DNA of 64,000 nt from Zygnema cylindricum. Lineage: Eukaryota; Streptophyta; Zygnematophyceae; Zygnematales; Zygnemataceae. Shown here in pieces: positions 21,241-33,102 of this stretch. The first letter of the stretch is position 1. Each line of letters opens with the position of its first letter. The position numbers and the translations under genes are program-made. The notes under the pieces are model-generated. The model searched no databases, was not told the origin of the DNA, and saw nothing but the letters and a program-made list of their open reading frames with translations. The stretch covers positions 20,139-84,138 of the forward strand of contig JBBHKE010002906.1 in the NCBI GenBank assembly GCA_037447655.1, in the 5' to 3' direction.

Positions 21241-22064
21241 TACAGTATTGATGTACTTGTTCGATTCCGATACTATACGGCGTCAATGTCCAATTCGTAC
21301 AGATTTAAACTTTTTTCGAAAATTACGTAATATTCATCGATTTCATACTTTTCGTAAAATTCGTGTTGATTTCACTCTACCAGCATGTACAAAAGCGTAC
21401 AAAAACCGTAATCCTAGAAAATCCTTCCAATATCTTAAAAAGTACCGAAATTTATCACAAATGTACGAAACTTTACGGAATGTGTACCATAAAAAACCTA
21501 ATATAACGGGAAATCCAAAGCAACCATTCTGAAATATAAAGGAGTGTATGACAATGTACCCTAATAACCCTAAAATAGTAAAACCCCCCGCATTAGTAAC
21601 CCTAAAAAATACGCAAATGTACGAACGATGTACGAAAAATGTAACGCTGGTGTACGGATGTATATGAAAATGTACAAAAATATACCCTACATACCTTAAA
21701 AAAATAACCTTAAAACATACAAGAAATATGGACATTGTACGAAAATGTACAAAAAATGTGACGCAAATAGACGAAATTAAACGAGAATGTATGCGAATAC
21801 CTTTACAAACCCTAAAATAAATAATCGTAAAAAGTACGGAAAATACGGGAAACGTACGTACATTTATGACAAGTGTGAGGGTAGTTATATTGAAATATAC
21901 AGAATGTACGAAAATGTATCCTAAAAACCTAAGAAACCCGTTTAAAGAACCCAAAAATGTACGGACATGGTACTATTAATAACTGTCCCAAAAATGTACG
22001 TGTACAAAGTAAGGTACGCATTTAATCGACTTTTTTTAACATCGTTTGATGCTTACCGTACGTA
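21241..22064. other. GTAC-rich, AT-rich spacer
   Basis: Short imperfect repeats of TGTACGAAAATGTAC type with CCCTAA(A/T) words, and no gene. The 203-codon minus-strand frame (21343-21954) is explained by this composition. Copia-B inserted at its right end. Confidence 0.7.
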
Positions 22065-22069
22065 GTATT

Positions 22070-23088
22070 TGTTGATTTGAGGTAGCTGGTGCCACTGAAG
22101 AAGATGAAGAAGCACCGGCAGTTGCCATGACAATCAATTGTGCAAAGAGGAAACTCTCACGAAATCCCACAAACAACCAACTTCACAATGAAGCCCCAAA
22201 CAAACCAGACACACCCTAGGTCTGCAAATTTGCCACAATATAAAATATAAACCAAAGAAACCACATGCACAATTTCACAAAGTTCTGCCAAAAGATCACA
22301 ATGATCTTATAATTCAAACCCACCCAAAAACTGCTTCGCAGTTTTTCCTACACAACAATCCTACTTTTCCTAAAGTAATCTAAGTGATTATACAAGTGAG
22401 CGTACGGTTGATCACACCGTACTACAACTAGCGTGGTCAATTGGTACACTACTCTTCATTAACAAAATCCCACCGTCGAATGCACATAATTATTTCCACC
22501 AATCAGACAACAACTAGAAATGAAATAGTACGCGGTTAAAGTTCGTCCGCTGAAATGACGGTACAGTCAATACTTCTCTTCCAAAAATGACGGCGGACTC
22601 CGTCCGCTTTCCACGTATTCTTTCATCACCGAAGATGAACTTCCACGTGTAACTTTGGTCCTCAAATGTAACTGTACGTTTTCTTCTAGAACAACCAAAC
22701 TTGACTTTCTCACGGACCGACACGTGTGCTTGGAGTGCACAAAATCTGTGTACTCCCTTTCGAGTTTACATACTCACTAAATCATGTCCTCTTCATTTTA
22801 TCTTCACACAAACTGACTCATATTCAGAACACCTTTCTTGCGCAGACTGCTATAGCTGCTATGACTCTGCTACGACTGCTACGACTGCTACGACTGCTAT
22901 GACTGCTATGACTGCTATGATCTGTCAGCGCAGCTGTGATATTAGAGCAGCGCAGGTGCGATGTCAGATGAGAGCAGCATAGCAGCACAGCAACCAGTGT
23001 AGAGTGCTCAAGGTTTCTAGCTGTGATCTCAGACTTAGCGCAGCATGACAGCAAGATATAGAGAGAACTCAAGGTTTCCAAAACAACT
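22070..23088 (-). repeat. Copia-B 3' LTR
   Basis: Plus-strand TGTTGATTTGAGG...CCAAAACAAC(T). The coding-strand purine tract GGTTTAGGGGAG lies at about 23089-23102. It contains runs of (GACTGCTAT) near 22845-22920. The gag start region is still open in this copy. Confidence 0.9.
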
Positions 23089-23111
23089 CTCCCCTAAACC
23101 TTTAGACTCTC

Positions 23112-24604
23112 TCAGCCACTAAGTCCACATTCCTCTCTACAAAACTTCAACTTAGGTGCAGGTAAAGACTTAGTCATCATATCAGATACCATCTTCTCAT
23201 CCAGAAGATAACTTAGCTTTAAAATTATGTTCATCACCTTCTCTCTTACAAAATGCAGCTTGATGTCAATGTGTTTGCTTTTGAAGTGATGACTCGGGTT
23301 GGATGCAATCGCAATAGCTGCTTGGGTGTCACACCACACTATTTGAGGTCCGGATTGCATAAAATGAAGTTTTTGGAGGAGCGACTTCACCCATAGTAAC
23401 TCCTTGACAGCTGAGCTTGCTGCCATATATTCTGCCTCGATTGTAGAATGAGTTGTTACCTTTTGAAGCTTGCTGCTTCAGCAGCATGTTCCAGTTCTAA
23501 TCTTCAAAATGAATCCAGTGGTGGAACGGCGGCTTGGCATGTCTCCATAGCTAGCATCGCTCCATGTCTGAATTTTGACTTCATCTCCACCGAGAGCAAG
23601 TCTAAGATTCCGTGTTCCTGCAAGGTACCGAAGAACCCTATTTGCGGCCTCCCAATCTATTTTTCTTGGATTCTGCAAACTTCGACTCAAAGCGCCAACT
23701 GGTGCCGCAATATCCGGCTTTGTGCAGTTCATGAAGTAAATTAGGCTACCAAAAATCTGTCGGTATGGAATGGTGGCCCTAAAATCTGCCTCCCGTGACT
23801 CCAAGGTATCGTCAAAAATGATTCCTCCATCAGTCTCCATGCCTTCCATTTTCTGCTTAAATTCCATGGGAGTGCCACTTCCGTTAGCCTCAGCGATGCC
23901 AAACTTTTCAAGCACATTTCCTATCGCTTCACGCTGCGTTAGATGGATTGTTCTCCTATCTCTATCCCTTTCTACTTGAATTCCAAGAATATACTTTGCC
24001 TCACCTAAGTCGTTCATCTCAAATCTTGAATTCAAGACTGCCTTTATTTTGTTAATTTCATTTAATGACTTGCTTAACAACAGCAAATCATCTACATATA
24101 CCGCAATGTACATAATCCCATCTTTCCCTTCTATAACATAGACTGAGTGATCTGAGCTAATCCTAACGAATCCTAGACTGGTAAGAAACTCATATAGTTT
24201 TAGGTTCCACTAACGTGGAGCCTGATTCAAACCATACAAGGATTTCAACAGTTTACAGACTTGATTTTCTTTTCCAGTCTCTTTATACCTTTCAGGCTGC
24301 TTCATATAAATTACTTCCTCTAAATCTCCATACAAGAAGGCTGTCTTAACATCATTTGATGTAGTTCCATATTCTCAATGGCCGCTAAGGATAACAAAAT
24401 TCTAACAGTTGGAAATCGGACAACCGGAGAGAAAGTCTCTTCATAGTCAATTCCCTCCTTCTGACTATAGCTTTTAGCAACAAGCCTAGCCTTATATCTT
24501 TCAATAGAGTTATCTAGATTCAACTTTACTTTAAAGACCCACCTACAGCCGATGGCTTTTTGGTCTGGTGGAAGCTCCACAAGCTCCCAAGTTTGAGCCT
24601 CCAT
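23112..24604 (-). pseudogene. pol: Copia-B pol, reverse transcriptase and RNase H
   Basis: RT opens with [21 protein letters not shown] (24604 downward) and includes YKARLVAK and [14 protein letters not shown] frameshift falls near 24340 and a stop near 24211. Catalytic YVDDLLLLSK lies at about 24106-24070. RNase H shows TWSDASYGD (about 23570), then a stop/shift region, then KELLWVKSLL, WCDTQAAIAIA and SKHIDIKLHFVREKV, ending at 23112. This is collinear with copia RT-RNase H along its whole length. Confidence 0.93.
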
Positions 24605-24644
24605 TATCGATCACATTTCATCGTTAGCCGCAGCGACGATCCAT

Positions 24645-24930
24645 TGATCTTTTTTCGATCCATTGATCCATTGATCCATTGATCCATTGATTCCATTGAT
24701 CTTTTTCCGGAGCTGAAAAGGCTTCCTGTATTGTGACGGGTCCATCATGCTGGCAGATAATAGAGCAGTTTTGCAGCTTTGCAATTTCGCAGCGTCGCAG
24801 TTTTGCAGCTTCCGAGCGTCGCAGCTTTCCAGCTTCGCAGCATCGCAGCTTCGCAGTTTTGCAGCGTCGGAGTTTTCAGTCAGATCCACTGATCCGACAG
24901 AAAATAGCGCAGCTTCGCAGTTTCGCAGCC
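24645..24930 (-). repeat. Two tandem-repeat expansions in the Copia-B integrase-RT linker
   Basis: At about 24650-24710 an 8- to 10-bp ATTGATCC(A) unit repeats about six times. At about 24765-24930 a 24-bp unit of GCAGCTTCGCAG type repeats. On the coding strand it reads as an 8-residue peptide repeat, DAAKLxSC. Copia-C has a polyproline-containing linker at the same place. Confidence 0.85.
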
Positions 24931-26201
24931 TGCTGCTTTGCCTTTTTCCCCCCGGAAAATCTGAGGCTGGAATTGTTGGATCCGTAGGTTGCCGCCGAGG
25001 AGGAGGTGGTGGAGGAGGATGAGGTTCTCCACAAGGGGACCAGCCGGAGGGTCCAAAGTGGGACTAGAAGAAGCGAGAGGAACACTTTCAAAAATAACAT
25101 ATTCTTTGATTTTGGAATCTTTTTCAAAATCTGTCATACAAAAAACATCTACCGATCTCCTCTCTTCCTTAACCTGAATATTTCTAGCAGTCTGAAGAGT
25201 ATTCCTATCCTTATTAAATACTCTATAGCTCACGGATTCATCATCATAACCCAAAAAAAATCGTGGAATCGATTTCGGACTAAGCTTAGAAATAAGGAGA
25301 TTATCCAAAATAAAACATTTACTCCCAAAAACCCTGAAGTGACTAACATTCGGTTTTCTTCCGATCCACACTTCATATGGTGTTTTCCCTTTTCCTGCTC
25401 TAGTCTCTATTCTATTTCTAATATACGACGCACACGAGAAAGCTTCACCCCAAAATTTGAAATCTATTCCCTTATCTAGTAACATAGATTTTGCACTTTT
25501 GTTAGAGTTCGGTTGAGTCTTTCGGATACTCCATTCTGTTCCGAAGTATAAGGAACTGTAAATTGCCGAGAAATGCCATTGTCTTTTAAATATTCAGAGA
25601 ATGTATGAGAAATATATTCCCCTCCGTTGTCGGACCGAAGGGAAAGGATCGACTTCCCATGAAGTTTTTCGGCCCATACCCGAAAATGCTTGAAGTGAGT
25701 GAGCACTTCACTCTTTTCTTTCATAAAGTAAACTTTGCTATATCTTGAGAAGTCATCCGTAAAAGTGACCAAAAACCGGTTGCCACTGAGTGAAGGAACT
25801 TTTGATGCCCCCCACACATCTGAATGAATAATTTGCAGCAAATCCGTTGCCAGGTTATCCGCTGTCTGAGGTATTGGCAGCTTATGAAGTTTTCCCAAAG
25901 CACATCCATCACATATATGGGAATTTGTTTCTCCTAATTTAACACCATCTATCATATTTTGCTTTACCATTTTATCAAGCCTTTCATGATGAACATGACC
26001 GAGCCTCTTATGCCACAAAACATTTTCCGGAAGGACACTAGAGTATGCAAAGTCAATTTCATTAGCCAAGTCCATCCGGTACAACAAGTTTGGGCCTCTA
26101 GTTCCTACCAAAGCTACCTTCCCATCTTTGCTTACTACCTTTTTCCCATTCTTTTGTAAAATTTCAAAACCTTTCATTTCTGCTACTGAAGTGGAAAACA
26201 A
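24880..26201 (-). pseudogene. pol: Copia-B pol, GAG-pre-integrase and integrase
   Basis: Two frames cover it (26201-25476, 25485-24880). The zinc motif is HKRLGHVHHERL...CDGCALGK. The catalytic triad is present in HSDVWG, RSDNGGEY and NGVSERLNRTL. The C-terminal part has FWGEAFSCASYIRNRIET, PYEVWIGRKPNVSHFRVFG and the GYDDESVSYRVFN box. One short frame overlap near 25480 reflects an indel. Confidence 0.93.
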
Positions 26202-26614
26202 TTTTTTTGTAAACTTTGGGATATGGAGAACATCATGTAAGGTTCTTTTACAATCTGACCATTGATGTCACATGCTAACTCCACGCTTCCCTTTGCCGTA
26301 GCCTCCACACCGCTGTCATCCGCGTAATAAATTTGACGAGTGGGAATTGGAGTAAGCGTTTTGAAGTAAGCCTGGTTGCCGCACATGTGGGAGGAGCATC
26401 CGGAGTCTATAATCCATCCGTTCTCTCGAGGTCCCTCCATGAGATCTTTTGCAAGAGTAAAGAACTCGTCATCATCCGATTGCGGAAATTTGACCACATC
26501 TTCCTTTCCTTCCGGTCGTTCATCTTGTGACATCTCATCAAATGCAAGGAACGCCGCATTTTTAATCGGCAGTTTTGATGTCGGAAATTTTGGTGATGAA
26601 TCCTCCGATCGCAC
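26183..26614 (-). pseudogene. pol: Copia-B aspartic protease
   Basis: Single pepsin-type motif WIIDSGCSSHMCGN with catalytic Asp intact, preceded by an acidic linker with DDDEFFTLAKDLMEG. The frame differs from gag (26618-27427), so a shift lies near 26615. Confidence 0.9.
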
Positions 26615-26617
26615 CCT

Positions 26618-27427
26618 CTATCCCGCACGATAAATTCTTGTTTCACACACTTTTATAAATGCCGGACACATCCTGAAAACATGACCTTGACCAAAGCAAT
26701 AGACACACCTATCACATTGCCTATAATTCGGATTGGGGGGGAAATTTCTGTTTCCAGAAAAACCAGCTGGCTTATATGTCCGTGCATTGTAAGCAACCAA
26801 TGATTGACCACCATTTAATGCTATCCGAGTTGCCTCTTCGTCTAGGATATAAGCTTGAGCTACTGCTATATTCCATTTACTCTTCTCTAACCGTCTTAGC
26901 TGCTGCGCTGCTCCTCTATATTTAGGAGGAAGCCCTCTCATGAGAATCATAGCTTGATGATAAGGAGGAAAACTCCCCCCGGAACATGCATTCTCCGATA
27001 ATAGAAGTTTCAAGCCATTACAATATGAGTTCATATCACCCCCAGTATATTTATAGTCCCAAATTTTTCCAGCAGTAACAACCTCATTCTGCTCAATAGC
27101 TAAGACATAAGATTCACTCAAGGACTTCCATATTTCAGATGCCGTAGAGATATTGATATATGTCATGTTAAGATCTTCTGACAAAAGTAACTTTAACACA
27201 TGCAAAGCATCTTCATTTTTCTTTCCAAACTCTGGATCCGTATCCGGAAGAATACCAGAAATCACATCATATAATTTCACTTGTTTCAAATAAGACTTAG
27301 TCAAATCCACCCAATAAAGATACTTTTGCCCATTAAACACCGGGATCCGTGAGGGAGGGCCCGTGACCTGTTCATTTTAGGCAGCTGGTGCCACTGAAGA
27401 AGATGAAGAAGCACCGGCAGTTGCCAT
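26618..27427 (-). pseudogene. gag: Copia-B gag
   Basis: The nucleocapsid protein starts at ATG 27427, 59 nt inside the 5' LTR; a TAA in the LTR-coded part (about 27379) breaks this copy. Past the LTR: QVTGPPSRI, VFNGQKYLYW, IWKSLSESY, YTGGDMNSYCNGLKLLLSEN, and zinc knuckle CVYCFGQGHVFRMC near the C-terminus. The 3' LTR copy of the leader has no stop, so the stop is a later change. Confidence 0.92.
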
Positions 27428-28382
27428 GATAATCAATTGTGCAAACTGGAAACTCTCACGAAATCCCACAAACAACCAACTTCACAATGACGCCCCAAAC
27501 AAAGAAGACATACCCTAGGTCTGCAAATTTGCCACAATATAAAATATAAAACAAAGAACCCACATGCAGAATTTCACAAAGTTCTGCTAAAAGATCACAA
27601 TGATCTTATAATTCAAACACACCCAAAAACTGCTTCGCAGTTTTTCCTACACAACAATCCTACTTTTCCTAAAGTAATCTAAGTGATTATACAAGTGAGC
27701 CTACGGTTGATCACACCGTACTACAACTAGCGTGGTCAATTAGTACACTACTCTTCATTAAAAAAATCCCACCGTCGAATGCACATAATTATTTCCACCA
27801 ATCAGACAACAGCTAGAAATGAAATAGTACGCGGTTAAAGTTCGTCCGCTGAAATGACGGTACAGTCAATACTTCTCTTCCAAAAATGACGGCAGACTCC
27901 GTCCGCTTTCCACGTATTCTTTCATCACCGAAGATGAACCTCCACGTGTAACTTTGGTCCTCAAATGTAACTCTACCTTTTCTTCTAGAACAACCAAACT
28001 TAACTTTCTCACGAACCGACACGTGTGCCTTGAGTGCACCAAATCTGTGTACTCCCTTTCGAGTTTACATACTCACTAAATCATGTCCTCCTCATTTTAT
28101 CTTCACACAAACTGACTCATATTCAGAACACCTTTCTTGCGCAGACTGCTATAGCTGCTATGACTTTGCTACGACTGCTATGACTGCTATGACTGCTATG
28201 ACTGCGATGATCTGTCAGCGCAACTGTGATATTAGAGCAGCCAGCGCAGGTGCGATGTCAGATCAAAGCAGCATAGCAACACAACAACCGGTGTAGAGTG
28301 CTCAAGGTTTCTAGCTGTGATGTCAGACTTAGCGCAGCATGACAGCAAGATATAGAGAGAACTCAAGGTTTCCAAAACAACA
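27369..28382 (-). repeat. Copia-B 5' LTR
   Basis: Plus-strand TGTTCATTTTAGG...CCAAAACAACA, 1014 bp, followed by TSD GTATT. Internal side begins GGTCACGGGCCC on the coding strand. Confidence 0.9.
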
Positions 28383-28387
28383 GTATT

Positions 28388-28723
28388 CTTTTGTTAATAC
28401 TATGCGTAATATGCGCACGAGACATCTCTGTTATTGTATGGGTCGCAAAATGAAAAAAAATAGTAACAGGGTTTAGTTGCACATCGATCGCACACTCATA
28501 CAGTATGCCTACTCTACGCGAGTTTTGTGCCATGTTTTGTGCGCCTACCAAAGGCCTATCATATAAACGCCTACTTTTGAACTATGTTATTAACCCTAAT
28601 TGGAAAAAACCCTAAAAAGGCGTAAAGAAAAAAATAGAATTATTGATTCTATTTGAGATTTTAGGTCAGAATTTGAGGGAACCCAATTAGCGTTATATAC
28701 GCTAATAGCGATTGGTTGTGTAC
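28388..28723 (+). mobile_element. MITE-M right-hand fragment
   Basis: It ends CGCTAATAGCGATTGGTTGTGTAC directly against the next MITE-M. Its left part is not found; Copia-B lies on that side. Confidence 0.55.
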
Positions 28724-29232
28724 AGTACATCGCGAATCACTATTAACGTTATGAAATAATTAGGGTACAAAAACAATTAGCGTTATTAACGCTACTTTGG
28801 GATTTTCAACTCTAATTTATCAATAACTCTAATTTGGGTACATTTTGTAGATAGTGTAGCCGAAATAGCTTGTGTTCACATAGTCGACGTTTGAACATGT
28901 GAGAACAGGTTCGCGCGATTTTCCACCGTCTTTATCTCTGGGAATCAAATATTTTTGTGTCGACGCACTCACTTTCGCGTGTCAACGCTTTGAGGTGATG
29001 CTTATTTTGTACAACTGTACAAAACAACGAGCAGTTTTAGTACGAACTGACGCATTTCGTACACTACAAAAATTTTAAACTGTCCAAATTATAGATGTTT
29101 ACGCTAATTTGACAGTACCTAAATTAAAGTAAAAAAACATTTAGAGTAATTTACTCTATTATGGGTTCGAGGGTCAAGATTTGGGGGCATCGCATTAGCG
29201 TTATTGACACTAATAGCGATTCCCAGTGTTCA
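28723..29232 (+). mobile_element. MITE-M copy 4 (510 bp)
   Basis: CAGTACATCGCGAATCACTA at the left, GACACTAATAGCGATTCCCAGTG at the right. The interior aligns with the M copy at 59370-59813 over GACGTTTGAACATGTGAGAACAG. Confidence 0.75.
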
Positions 29233-29399
29233 GTTCTCTAGTGCATAATATTGTAATTTTAAGAGTGAATGTCTAATAATACACTCTATTTGAGTATTCG
29301 TACATATAGATAGCCAGTTCGGCAATAAAGAACAAGAAAGGTCTGTTTAAGTTTTAAACCCCTGTTCATTACGATATTAATTCAGTGGCCCCTGCAAAA

Positions 29400-29689
29400 T
29401 CGATACCAACTCACTAAACAAAACATAAGCCTTCCTCTCAGGCCAAAATTAAAATGGGTACCAAAATAATGTGTAATTACAAAAACGTTTAAGAATAAGA
29501 GGGTGTGCCTATGTATTAAATTATCAAGTTTTTTCTTTCGTTTTCCTCCAAAATTCACTCCCCAAAGGGAAAATCTTACATCGAATGAAAAAAATGCATT
29601 TACCACAATACAATGAACGTCGACTCGACACTTTGATTGTACTCCATGTTTGTCGTCTTATATACTCATTTTGGCTTTTTCCTATTTTT
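29400..29689 (-). repeat. Repeat P copy 1
   Basis: The reverse complement aligns with 60480-60690 over about 200 bp (GACGTTC.TTG.ATTGTGGTAAA, GAATTTTGGAGGAAAAC). Shorter pieces recur at 52850-52960 and 54785-54900. No gene. The left flank (29233-29399) shows nothing recognisable. Confidence 0.65.
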
Positions 29690-30529
29690 TGTTGTTTTGG
29701 AAAGCTTTAGTCCTCTCTTTGCCTCGAGTGTGAGGGAGAGAAAGTTTCACGACTTCGCATATGTTTGGTAGTAAGTTCGTTTCATTACACACCAGAATTG
29801 ATTTTCCACTAGATCGGTAGGGAGTACACCTTTGTATACACTCTCGAGACAGAAGTCACTACAAGAAAGAAGACACTCCAAAATATCTGGTTGTTTGTGC
29901 ATAGATACACTTGAGGACAAAATGGCACATGGAGATTTGTCTACGGTGCCGAATCTGATATGTACGTGGCGGACGGAGACCGCCGACAAATGCTGGTCCG
30001 TGTGAACCACATACACGACAAATGACGTGGCATATAGAATCCTACTTCTTTGTAAATATCTAGTTAAGTAGATTTTTGTCTTTGTGTGGTTAGCTGATTA
30101 GTAAAGGAATCTTTTTGTATGACGTACCTTGTTCGGTTCGAGCCGTAGGTATTTATTGTACGGCTGGTATGCCTCCGTACGTTCAGCAGTATAGGCTTCA
30201 GTGTATATTAGTAGGACTTAGACAACTTTGAAGGCATGAACACTTTGTAGTCAAAAACTGTATAGCCTGTTTTTGGCATTTTTATCTGTGAATATCTCAC
30301 AGATCTGTAAGCAGAACTACTTGTAATTTTGTGTGAGTGTTAACCCTGATATTATCCACGTTGTGGTATATTATCAGAGCTATTGTGTATCTGGTTTGGA
30401 TATTATCAACTGTTGAAGTTGCTGTTTTTCCGAGTGGTTTCTGTGAAAGTTTCTTGCTTAGTTTGGTTCCGAGATGACTACACCGGCATCCTCATCGTCT
30501 TCGGTTCCGGCTGTTGTCTCAGAACAACA
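29690..30529 (+). repeat. Copia-C 5' LTR
   Basis: TGTTGTTTTGGAAAGC...CAGAACAACA, 840 bp. Gag begins at 30474, 56 nt before its end. GGTCACAGGCCC follows at 30530. Confidence 0.88.
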
Positions 30530-31562
30530 GGTCACAGGCCCGCCTTCACGAATTTCGGTTTTTGATGGGAGAGAATATCTGTATTGGACAGTTCTTGTAA
30601 GGTCTTATTTTTTACAAGTGGAGCTTTTTGATGTTGTTAATGGATCTATGGTAGAAACTGATGTAAACTATGATCAAAAGAATGAGCAAGCTCTTCATTT
30701 GATAAAGTTAATGATATCTAAGGAGCTGCATATGACATACATTCAGGCTTCTAAAGCATTAGAGATTTGGGATGCTTTGAAAAAGACATATTCCAAAGCT
30801 AATGCACAACATGAGATTATAACTGTTGGGCAGATCTGGGAATATAAGTATACAGGCGGAAGCATGGCAGAATATTGCAATAAATTCAGACTTCTAGTTG
30901 CCGAAAATGCATGTTCAGGTGGTTCATTTCCTGAGTATCACCAAGCAATGATTTTAGTGAGGGGGCTTCCTACTGAGTATAAAGGTGCCTATGATGAATT
31001 GAAAAAATTGGATAAGACACTGTGGAATATAGCTACAGCTATAGAGTATGTGCTAGAAGAAGAAACAAATCAGCTGGCATTTAATTCTGGAAAGCCAGCT
31101 GCAGCTTACAATGCTCAGTTTCACAGAGATAATAGATTTCAAGGAAATCAGTATTTTCAACAATATGAATAGTGTGTCTATTGCTATAATAATGGTCATC
31201 TGTACAAGTTTTGTCCTTTGTATATAAAAGCGTGTGAAACAGGTTCTTATCGCAAAGGAAGGAAGGTGAGAGGAGCTCCATTTACACTAAAACCTCCGAG
31301 CAAAATTGCGGCTTTTTCAGCGGAGGAAGAGGAACTGGTGAAAGAGATGGAGAAGGAGAAATCAGAGGTTGTTAGTTTTCCTAAAATAGACGACACCGAG
31401 TTCTTTGCTATGGCAAAGATGATGGAGGGAGAGAAAGATCTCGGGTGGATTATGGTCTCCGCGAGTTCCTCCCATGTGTTGGAACAAATCCTATTTGAAG
31501 GATATGACACCTATCTCTACTCGTCAAATCTTTTATGCTTGTGGTGCCACGGTGGAAGCTAA
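30474..31562 (+). pseudogene. gag: Copia-C gag and damaged protease
   Basis: The first 232 residues (30474-31172) are open: LTR-coded leader rich in Ser, then QVTGPPSRI, REYLYW, YKYTGGSMAEYC and MILVRGLP. A TAG at 31170 separates them from the zinc knuckle CVYCYNNGHLYKFC in the same frame. Protease at about 31443-31490 reads GWIMVSASSSHV where the family has GWIIDSGCSSHM, so the catalytic Asp is gone. Confidence 0.92.
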
Positions 31563-33102
31563 TGCTAAGTGTAGCATAGATCTCAATTGTGAGATAGATG
31601 GCAAAGCTGTAAAAGGAACTTTGCATGATGTTTTATATGTGCCTAAATTTAAGAAAAAAATGTTTTTTACCTCAGTTGCAGAGAGTAAAGGTTTTGATGT
31701 TCTTCAGAGCAAAGGCAAAAAGATAGTAAGCAAGGATGGGAGAGTAGCCTTAGTGGGAACTAGAGGCCCAAACATATTGTATCGGATGGACCTGGTTAAT
31801 AAAGAGTATTTTGTGTACTCCAGTGTCCTTTCTGAAAATGTTTTGTGGCATAAAAGGCTTGGCCATGTTCATAATGAGAGGCTTGAAAAGATGGTGAAGA
31901 CTAATATGATAGAAGATGTCAAGCTTGGTGAAAAGGAATCCCATGTTTGTGATGGTTGTGCTCTAGGAAAGCTTCATAAGCTTCCCCTACCACAGACTTC
32001 AGATTATCGAGCAAAGGATCTTCTCGGCCTTATCCACTCGGATATATGGGGACCGGCCAAAGTTCCTTCCCTTGGTGGAAGAAAATACCTTGTAACCTTT
32101 ACTGATAACCACTCACGTTTCAGCCGAGTGTACTTTATGAAGGAGAACAACGAGGTCTTCACACATTTCAAGCATTTCCGGATTTGGGTGGAGAAACTTC
32201 ACAGAAAATCGATCTTTGCTTTGCGATTTGACAACGGTGGAGAGTATGTATCAAATGATTTTGCCGAATACTTCAAAGAAAATGGAATTTATCATGAGTT
32301 TACTATCCCTTACACTCCGAAACAGAATGGTGTGGTTGAAAGACTCAATATGACCTTGACTGAATGTGTTATGTCTATGATGATGGATAAAGGTGTAGAT
32401 CCGAAACTTTGGGGGGCAGCTTTTCAGTGTGCTTCTTACATTAGAAATAGAATAAAAACCTGATCTATGAAGGATAAAACATCTTATGAAATGTGGACAG
32501 GAAGAGAGCCGAATGTGAGTCACTTTAGAGTATTTGGAAGTAAGTGTTTTATGTTGGATAACCTTCCAAATTGGAAATTAAGTCTGAAATCTGTACCTCG
32601 GAAATTTTTGGGTTATGATGATGAGTCTGTAGGATATAGAGTGTATAATCCTCAGAAAAATACAATTCAGATTGCTAGGAATGTTCACATCAAAGAAGAA
32701 AGTCAATCTGTTGATGTTTTTAGCATGAATGAGGTGGAAAAGGCAGAAAAATTGCAGGAATATGTCATCTTTGAGCAGATTATTTTCAAGCAAACACCGA
32801 TTTCTTCCTCTACATTTGGACTACCACATGTTTTGGGGCTGCCAAATCCACCTACTATTGCAACTACTACCGGACCACCTCCACCTCCTCCTCCTCCTCC
32901 TCCTCCTCCTCCTCCAAGACTGCTTCGGGGACCAACAATTCTCGCTTCAGATTTTCCGGGGGGAAGAAGACAAAGTAGCCGGCTGGGAGGTGACCGAGTG
33001 GATCATGCTTATTCTGCAATCACAGGGGAGCCTCTTACCATTCAAGAAGCTTTCTCCGTTCTGGAAAACGATTGTGGATTGCTGCGGCGAATGACGAGAT
33101 AA
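31474..33102 (+). pseudogene. pol: Copia-C integrase and proline-rich linker
   Basis: Two open stretches in one frame (31474-32463, 32467-33102), separated by TGA at 32461. Zinc motif HKRLGHVHNERL...CDGCALGK; triad in HSDIWG, DNGGEY and GVVERLN. C-terminal GYDDESVGYRVYN box at about 32614. A CCT microsatellite (about 32876-32915) encodes an uninterrupted run of 14 prolines in the linker to RT. Confidence 0.93.

Larger units (their letters stand above)
22070..28382 (-). mobile_element. Copia-B: full-length Ty1/copia element
   Basis: LTRs at 22070-23088 and 27369-28382 and an exact target duplication GTATT (22065-22069 and 28383-28387). Coding order on the minus strand is gag, protease, integrase, RT, RNase H, which defines Ty1/copia. 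Total 6313 bp. The LTRs look only a few percent diverged. Coding regions carry a few frameshifts and stops, and two tandem-repeat expansions lie between integrase and RT. Confidence 0.94.

Noticed and set aside
21343-21954. 203-codon minus-strand open frame
   Set aside because: Built from repeated TGTACGAAAATGTAC-like DNA, giving Phe/Val/Ile/Arg low complexity; no domain and no start context.
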